From: Lentinus brumalis
Lineage: Eukaryota > Basidiomycota > Agaricomycetes > Polyporales > Polyporaceae
Direction of reading: 5' to 3'
DNA: 64,000 bases
Assembly (NCBI GenBank): GCA_001792895.1
Contig: MARA01000032.1
Location: 1-64,000 of the forward strand
Shown here: positions 56,811 to 64,000 of the stretch, piece by piece
Layout: each line of letters opens with the position of its first letter
How positions within the stretch are numbered: position 1 is the stretch's first letter
Made by a program: the position numbers and the translations under genes
The notes under the pieces: model-generated
Seen by the model: only the letters and a program-made list of their open reading frames with translations
Told to the model about the DNA's origin: nothing
Databases searched by the model: none

Positions 56811-58074
56811 GAATCTCCGTGTTGCCTGTAGGCTTCAGTGTGCGTACCATCTGCTCGAACAATCATGGCAAGATAACATATATACACGTGTGAAACCAAC
56901 ATACCGACTCAAACTTTGTCTTCAGCAGCTTCTGTGTCCGTGGCGGTTGACCAGTCTCCTCAGCCCACTCGTTGAAGCCCACAACCCGGGTAAACTTGTC
57001 AACGATCTCGTTGGCTATGTGTCGGATATCTTTGTAGGTAGGGCACCACTTCTGGAGGTCTGACCACGAGGTGATCCCTTCGATAACCATGACGCAGCGG
57101 AGCAGCCGTGCAATGAGCGAGTGACGGATCAAGGCCTTCGCCGCAGCGTAGTTGGGTTTGTTTGCGTCCCACGTACGTCGCAGCAGGCCCTTGTGTGCTG
57201 ATAACGAAGCAGGATCTGAGATTGCATTCCCGAAGTGCGTGCGGACAATCATGTGGGTAGCGTTGAGGGCAAAGTGCCACAGCGCACTGAGTTGGACGAC
57301 ATTCTCCATCCGCGTCATCACGGAGACATCGTCCTTGCGCTCGCAACGAGCAGTTCGCAGGTTGTTTGATGTCAACCAATCGCCTTGCATCATGCGGACC
57401 TTCGACAACCATTCCTCCTTGGTGAGCGTAGATTTTGAATGCAGCTGGTCGATCACCTGAATGATCCCCTTCTTAGATCCCTTGTTGACGTTGAAGACTC
57501 CCATGGGCCGCGTATCTGACACCTCGGGCTCCAGCGGACGATCGCGTGGCATCGACTTCGTGATCTTCTCGAGCATCTCGGTGCGTCTCGACCAGCTCTT
57601 GCTTCCCGGTGTGTAGCGTACCAAGAATTCCGCAATGATGCATTCAAAAGCCTGTCGCATATGCTCACCATCCTCCTTTGTAGGCCGGACATCTGCAAAT
57701 GTCGCTCGGATGTGATCGCCGCGCTTCGCCAGGAAGCCATCAAGATCCTCAACCTTCTCCTTGTCACCCTCCGAGATCCCGATGACGGCAACATTGGTGG
57801 CATGGATCATGGAGTTCCGGTTTGAGATGCGCTCCTGGAACTTCCGAAGGTAGATGTTGATGTTATCGAATATGATGAAGAACAGGGATGGGCCGGTGAT
57901 GAGCTGTATGGCGAGCTGGACGGCATCTTCTGACATGCGTTCTTTCAGTCGTCCCACAGTCGAACTCGACACGGTAAGACCGATGTTGCTCAAGAGCTGC
58001 AGGACTCGCTCGCTTGTCCCTGATATCTTGAGGAACAGACCAAGCGGAAGTGCGAGGATGTTCGTGGCCCGGTT
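56811..58074 (-). pseudogene. DUF6589-like gene fragment, inverse copy
   Basis: Mirror of 28412-29676. Here the GTTGTGGG run has three G and the main frame continues 32 codons further (57993-56863). Both ends are cut by LTRs as in the other copy. Confidence 0.6.
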
Positions 58075-58498
58075 TGTTGGCTGCAGTGCGCCTCAGAGCG
58101 ATCACAATGGCCTATGTCGAGCTCTGTGAAGTCTGATATATTGACAAAAGCGAATCTACACACCTATGTCGAGCTCTGTGAAGTCTAAGGACCCCAGAGC
58201 TCGACGAGCGCGCTGTCTACGGCGCGTGTTACATAAGCTATACAGTTGTAACAGCCAAAGGCAGAAAAGCGCCAAAGAAAATCAACAGAGAGCGAAAAGA
58301 AAAATGCATGAAAAGTGCGGAGGTCAAGAGTTCAATCCCAGGAAATGGAAAACATAGAGAAGCGCCGATATATCGGAAAGGAAGAAAGGCAGCCGCTAGC
58401 GCGTCGGGGTGCTAGTAGGGTGCACTGCATGCGTCATTGCGTGCAAGTATGGACTTGACGCCGTCACAGGAACCGGAGATAGAGCTCCGAGTTCAACA
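58075..58498 (-). repeat. Copia LTR, long form, reversed (424 bp)
   Basis: Mirror of 27988-28411, with complete TGTTG and CAACA ends and the 52-bp extra segment. Confidence 0.9.
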
Positions 58499-61400
58499 GG
58501 AAGACCCACCGAGAACCGATGGCCTTGCGTCCGGGAGGCAGCTGGACAAGCTGGAACGTGCCGTTCTCGACAAGGGACTGGATCTCGTCCTGTGCAGCCT
58601 TGAGCCACCGCTCGCGCTCCTCTGGCTCGAGCCTCATGACCTCAGAGATGGACTGAGGCTCACCAAAGTGCTCCTGGCTCGCCTTGGACGCGTGCTGGAC
58701 CACCGACTCGAATGCGACAGCCAGAGCATCGTTGTACGAGAGGTAATCAACCAGCTCGTCGTCTGAGTAGACGTGCTCAATGCCGGCCATCATTACCTCG
58801 TGTGCACTCGAACGCGTCCTCATGACCGTCCGCTAGAAGGTCGAGTTCATCGTCCGATGCCGCAGGAGCGGGTGGAGAGGCTGGAGCATGGTTCGCAGGG
58901 ACATGGGCAGGCTCAGGGTCGACTGGTGCAACCTCGAGAGGGTCCGGTGAGAGAGAGTCGCGCGGCGGAGTGCGTTCGCGTTCCTCAGGCTCGGGCGTCG
59001 AGGCAGGGGATTGCGAGGTGATGTGAAGCCGCTGAGGGACAAGATTGCGACGTTCAAGGGCCCATGACGGTCATTGAGCGAGCCTTGGAAACGCGTCGAG
59101 CGAGCAGGGAGGTGCTTTCGAGCGGGTGCAGGATATGGTTTGAAACCGCTGTGTGTGTCTGCTTGCTCGTGCGGGGAGGGGCGTCCGGCTGAGCGCGGAG
59201 GGGCTGGTGCCAGTGCAGGAGGGTGCGGAGGTGCAGGTGGGCTCGGAGCGCGTGATGACGGAGCAGGAGAGCCGTTGGGCGGAGCATGAGGTGCAGGGGC
59301 TGGTGCAGGAGGTGCAGGAGGTGCCGGATCATCTGAATCCGCTCCCCCTTGATCAGGCAGCTCTGGCGCATCCGGGACATCGTCGGGGACGTCGTCAGTG
59401 TCCTCGGGACTACCGGGGATGTGCACTTCGTCGAGGGGCAGGCCGAAGACGTTGATGAAGGGCGAGTTTCCAGGGAAACAGCGTTCGTCAAAGACAGCAT
59501 GCGAAGAGATGATGAATTTCTTCCCAGCTGGGTCCCAGAACCGCCACACCTTCGTGCCCTCGGGGTAGCCGACGAAGATGCACTTGCGCGAGTGCGGCTC
59601 GAGTGCCTTCCGGTCCTTCTTGCGCACCAGCACGTAGGCCAAGCAGCCAAAGACGCGGAAGTACGAGACATCTGGCTTGCGCCCGTCTCCCTTCCGCGCA
59701 GTGTAGGGGATGCCGCCGTTCAGCGCAGAAGTAGGCATGCAGTTGCGCGTGTGGACGAAGGTGGAGACGGCGTGGCCCCAGAATGAGGGAGGGAGCTTCG
59801 ACTGAACGAGGAGGGCCGTGGCACCCTCGGACGTCGTCCTGTTTGCGCATTCAGCAACACCGTTCTGGTGAGGCTCGTCCGGCTCGGTGTGCTGCCGCTG
59901 GATGCCGTGCTCTGCGCAGAAGTCGGAGTACTCCCTGCCCATGTACTCGCCGCCCTTGTCGTCGCGCGTAGCCTTGATCTTGAGACCAAGACAGGTCTCC
60001 GCATACACCTTGTACGACTTGAATGCAGCAAACGCGTCGCTCTTGCGCTTGAGGAAGGCCAAGACCCAGAACTGCGTCGCATCGCAGACAAACGTCATCC
60101 AGTAGACGTAGCCTTCCGGCGTAGCGACCGGGAGACGTCCCTTGAGGTCGGTGTGGACCAGGGCGATGGGGACAAACTTCCGAGACGCAAAACGAGGGAT
60201 AGGATGGCGGTTGAGCTTGCCGGCAAGGCAGGGCTCGCAGACAGGATCGGGCTTGCGCTTCGAGCGGACAACGAGGCCGACGACAATACCCTTCTTGATC
60301 ACCGAGCGGAGATCATCCAGGTTGACGTGCGAGCAGCGCTGGTGCCACAGCGACTCGTCCTCCTCGCAAGTAGAGGACACAGAGAGCGCGTTCTTTGTCT
60401 GAGACACCGTGTGGCCGAGGAGATAGCCGACATTGTGCTCGTTGACTCGGGCTTCGAAGCGCAGCTCCCCCTGATGGTAGAAGAGCGCACTCGATGCGCG
60501 CAACTTGACAGTGTAGCCCTTCTCGCGCGTGAGGTGGAAGACAGACAGTAGATTGCTGGCAAGCGCAGGAACATGCAAGACGTCGTGTAGTACAACCGCA
60601 GGCGGTACAACCCCTCCCCTCTCCACCGGCTGAAACACCACAGACCCCAATCCAGCCGAGTAGACGATGTGCGAGTTGGCGAGACGGATGGGGATGATGT
60701 GGGGCGAATAGGAGCGGAACCAGTGACGGTGTGGGGTCATGTGTGCAGAAGCACCTGTGTCAGTGTTCCAGTTAGCTGCTGCCGGCGAAGAGAGCCACGA
60801 AGCGCGATCCGAGACGGATAGCAGCGCAGAAGCACAACCAGCACTCACAGTGGCCAAACCAGCGGACTCCTGGGCGGTGTCCGGGCCGTTGTTCGAGTCC
60901 TTCGACGCCTCCGACGCGTTCTCCTTGTGTTTGCCCTTCCCGGAGCGGTACTGGGTGCGTTGCGCAGCCTTCTCCTTCGCGCGTGCGCTGGCGTCGCGCT
61001 TGCCGCAGAACGCGCAGGAGAGGGTGGAGGCCGCGTGGGAGAGGACAGGAGTGGACGAGGGCGCACCGGGCTGGTTTTTGAGCGCCACGAATGTGTCTTG
61101 CAGCTTCTCGAGCGTGAGGGAGTCGTCAAGCAGCAGGGTCTGACGGAGGGCGTTGTATTCGGCCGGGAGAGCACGAATGAGAGCCATGAGGACGAGTTCA
61201 TCGTCCAGCTTCTCGAGATCGAAGCCGGTGGGACGGAGGGCCTTCATGTCGGACTTGAGCTGCGAGGCTCGCGTCGAGAGGGTGCTGAGGGACTCGTCCT
61301 CGGCCTTGGAGAGGGATAGGAGCGCGTTGTAGGTGTTGAAACGCGTACCAGGACATTTCTGCATGTGGACGGCCTCCAGCTTCCTCCACATCGCACCAGG

Positions 61401-61747
61401 ATCATCTCGGATCGACTCCAGGTGCGTCTGCTGCTCCCTCTCCACACAGTTCCAAATCTCCCCAGCAGCCAAGTCCATCCTGCCGTCGAAATCACGAAGT
61501 TCTCGACGCTCACCTGCGTCCAGAGGCTGCGCAAACTGTGGCCTTGTCTCCTTGCCCTTTACGATGCGCAGCGAAAATGCGACAAGCAGAGGACAGGGGC
61601 ACAAGAGGGGGCCCGGGGGACGACTGTAGAGCGATGGACTGGCGGGTATGGACGTCTTGAGGCAGTCAGAGCGCAGGGCTCATAACCTGTTGGCTGCAGT
61701 GCGCCTCAGAGCGATCACAATGGCCTATGTCGAGCTTTGTGAAGTCT
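58499..61747 (-). pseudogene. Decayed copia copy P4 (gag to start of RT)
   Basis: Minus-strand equivalent of P1, bounded by an LTR end (61747-61688) and the long LTR. One frame stays open for 923 codons from 61604 to 58833. Same family deletions. At the diagnostic gag sites it has the ancestral base at 61124 and the derived base at 61092. Near the inner end it agrees with P1 (codons for Ser and Thr) where P2 and P3 have Phe and Met. Confidence 0.9.
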
Positions 61748-61783
61748 GATACTGTAGCAAAGCACTCAATTCGAACTCTATGA

Positions 61784-62260
61784 TTACGATCGATGAGGAA
61801 CGAAGAGGATCATCTTTTAGGTACAACAATTCCTGCCAGCGAAGGTAACGACAACTGATGTCCGTGGGAAAGTTGTTGAACCAGGTAAGAAACTTTCTTA
61901 TGTCCTGGAGCCCCAGATCGAGGTTAGGAGTGCACAGCTTTAGGGTTGGCAGATGCTCATGCAGCTCTGTAGCACAAGTCCAGCATGGTCCTGCTCACCC
62001 AACAACTCTGAATGTTGCTTCATTCTTGTAGTAGATATAGAATGCAATATAGACTTCGAAGATGCTGTAAGGCAGACTTGTAGTTGAACTATGCTGCACT
62101 ACACTCTCTGTCTCTCTATCTACCCAGTACACATGATTATGCTGCAGCTTAGTGATGTGCTGAGCCCAGCTGGAAGCTGGTTTGTAGGCTCTCAAGCTGG
62201 TCATCTTTAAGCTGAGCTGGGCCGCTATGCCTATCATTCAGAGATGCTTCTTCAGTACTG
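61784..62260 (-). repeat. Repeat family R, 3' end only, reversed
   Basis: Mirror of 49973-50449, again joined to DUF6589-like sequence. Confidence 0.88.
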
Positions 62261-63062
62261 TGCCTTTCATAATGTCTGTATGGCTTCTGCTCACATATGC
62301 TGGGTTTCTTGAGAACCCTTTATATTCAGAACGCACTCTTGGGTCGCTGCCAATGCCGTCCTCTTCATTGCTGTCCCCGTCCACATCATCCATGTCTGCA
62401 GAAGCCCCATGCTGTCCCGCTCCGAGCCTGGGAATCCCTGAATCTCCTTCGACTCCTTCACCATGCTGCTCCGTCCATTTCCCTTTCTGCCTTCGGTATC
62501 GGTTTGGAGACGCCGTGAACACCTCCAGGAAGCGGAAGGTGAATGGTGCCTTGGCTCGGATCGCTTCCAGAATCTTGTCCGGCCCGAGCAGCTCGCGCAT
62601 GCGGGCAATGGTGAGGGTGCACAGTTTGATCTTGAAAGACGAGTCATTGATGATGTTGTCGCTTTCCTTCAGGGCAATCTCCTCGGCACATGGCTGCACA
62701 ACCATGTCGTGCAAGTTCTGAATGGAGTGAGGCCACCGCTTGTGCCAGAGACGATAGTGAGTGCGGGGATGGAAGGTTGCTGGTGGTTGGTAAGTCAGAA
62801 ACCGGGTGGCCCGTGCCTTGACGCTTTTGATGTCACAGGAGAAGATGTAGATGAAGAGCTCATGCAAGGGCAGCGCTAGGAAGATGACGAGTGAGAGGAC
62901 AAAATGTATTTTGGCCTCTGTATCCATGGGCACCATCTGCAGCTCTTCCAGCATGGTGAGAGCAAAAACTGCGAGTCCTCCATTTTCCACTGACCAAATG
63001 CACCATTTGCTTCTGCTCACAGAGGTGTTCGCGGAAGCAAATGGACAGAGGACAGTGCGCAA
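62238..63062 (-). pseudogene. N-terminal part of a DUF6589-like protein, mirror copy
   Basis: Mirror of 49171-49995 with one visible residue change (IHFVLS for IHLVLS). Same cut by repeat R. Confidence 0.45.
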
Positions 63063-63652
63063 CGCGCGCGATTGCAGTCCCCGACGCGTCCGTCACTATG
63101 TGACACATGTCACATCACACCTCCCGACTTGCCATCCTCTTCATACCGGGCATTCATGGCACAATATGACCACGAGTACATTCTAAAGAGTAAGCTGAGG
63201 ATATTCCGACAGCGCTGTGCAAATTATACATCTGTACACCATGTATAACACTCGTGGCATGTCTGCCGTGCTCCGCAACCGTGACCACTCGTGGTACCTC
63301 CCGCACTCCTCCAATCAGGGTCCTAATAATCATTAAAAATCACAGTAGCATTGCCGTGCATATGTACTACATTTCTGCTACTTGCGACCATGTTGCGTGA
63401 GCAATGAGGAAAGAGTCAGAGGTCGAACAACGTGGCCAGCGTCTGACGCACTTTGCGGCAAGCCCCTTCTGGCGAAGGTGCGCTGCGAAGTAAGCGCCGG
63501 AGCAAGGGCTTGCTTCGAACCTAGCCAAAACTAGGCGCCCAGATCCGCGAAATTTTGGCGCTGGATTCCTGCTGTCGCAATCCCCAAAATTGTTCAGCTG
63601 CTCGTCGACGACCGCACGCACTCGGCCTCCCTCTCCACAGTCATACTAGCTT
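63063..63652. other. Spacer, mirror of 48581-49170
   Basis: No gene seen; same sequence as the left-arm spacer in reverse. Confidence 0.3.
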
Positions 63653-64000
63653 TTGACCACACTCCTTATATACCATCCGCAATCACTCGTAATCTGCTTT
63701 ATACATTACTACTGTCTATCTACGGCCCCGGATACCCGGCAGCATGGCAATTTAGTCTCGGATACCCCCAAAGCTCCGCAATCTCAAGCTTCGGGCAAGA
63801 AGCCCCATGCCGTATGGACTGCAGAGGATGACGAAACACTCATTAGCGTGCTAGAGAAGGCTACGGAGGAGGGAGAGCATGCAGATAATGGGTGGAAGAA
63901 GCCGGCTTGGAATGGATTATCTGGCCCATGCTTCGATGGGAGGGGAGAAGACTCTAGACAGATGTAAGGATCATTGGACCAAGCAAGTACGTTCCATGCG
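63653..64000 (+). pseudogene. Start of the Myb/SANT-like Harbinger protein, cut by the window edge
   Basis: Mirror of 48580-48233: HAVWTAEDDETLISVLE and NGWKKPAWN, then the same frame change before the KDHWTKQVRSM segment at the last bases. Implies a second Harbinger copy beyond the window. Confidence 0.7.

Larger units (their letters stand above)
58499..64000 (-). repeat. Palindrome 2, right arm (runs off the window)
   Basis: Reverse complement of 48233-53734 with very few differences. The match is still in force at the last base, so the palindrome continues beyond the window. Confidence 0.92.

Overview
The window looks like chromosomal DNA of a filamentous basidiomycete (Agaricomycetes type). 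The evidence is that genes carry several 48-57 bp GT-AG introns, a small MYND-finger protein and DUF6589-like proteins of the kind common in mushroom genomes are present, and a Helitron with a DUF6570-like Cys region sits beside nested copia, hAT, PIF/Harbinger and pogo relics. No rRNA, tRNA, CRISPR array or prokaryotic operon was seen. All family names come from reading motifs; no database search was possible.

Bases 1-8.2 kb are gene-like. There is the 3' end of an unknown plus-strand gene (1-195), a three-exon MYND-finger gene (613-1487, minus), a three-exon unknown gene (5520-6063, minus) and a five-exon ribonucleotide reductase small-subunit gene (6752-7915, minus) that keeps all visible metal and radical residues but lacks the usual C-terminal tail. 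About 1.6-5.5 kb has no gene I can defend. From 8.2 to 14.7 kb lies a nearly complete Helitron Rep-helicase, split by one frameshift inside a 10-base interval.

From 14.9 kb to the end the window is transposon-made. A non-coding repeat family, here called R, occurs in three long and two short copies. A decayed copia family, here called P, occurs in four copies (P1-P4). One young copia element (34736-40284) has two 372-bp LTRs that look identical and the target duplication AGAAG; it sits inside P2. A 1.73-kb hAT element with 8-bp target duplications sits inside P2 and again at the same site in P3. A DUF6589-like gene fragment is bracketed by two copia LTRs in opposite orientation, and this cassette occurs twice. 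A PIF/Harbinger relic (transposase plus Myb/SANT-like partner) lies at 46.0-48.6 kb.

These pieces form two large imperfect palindromes. Palindrome 1 runs 20274-46020 with arms of about 7.7 kb (the young copia lies in its right arm). Palindrome 2 runs from 48233 through the end of the window with arms of at least 5.5 kb. Both surround the same roughly 4.8-kb core (LTR, DUF6589, LTR, copia 3' part with hAT), but the core is in opposite orientations. Two sites 32 bp apart in the four P copies show all four allele combinations, as expected if the copies recombine or convert one another. The same layout is where assemblies fail, so long-read confirmation matters.
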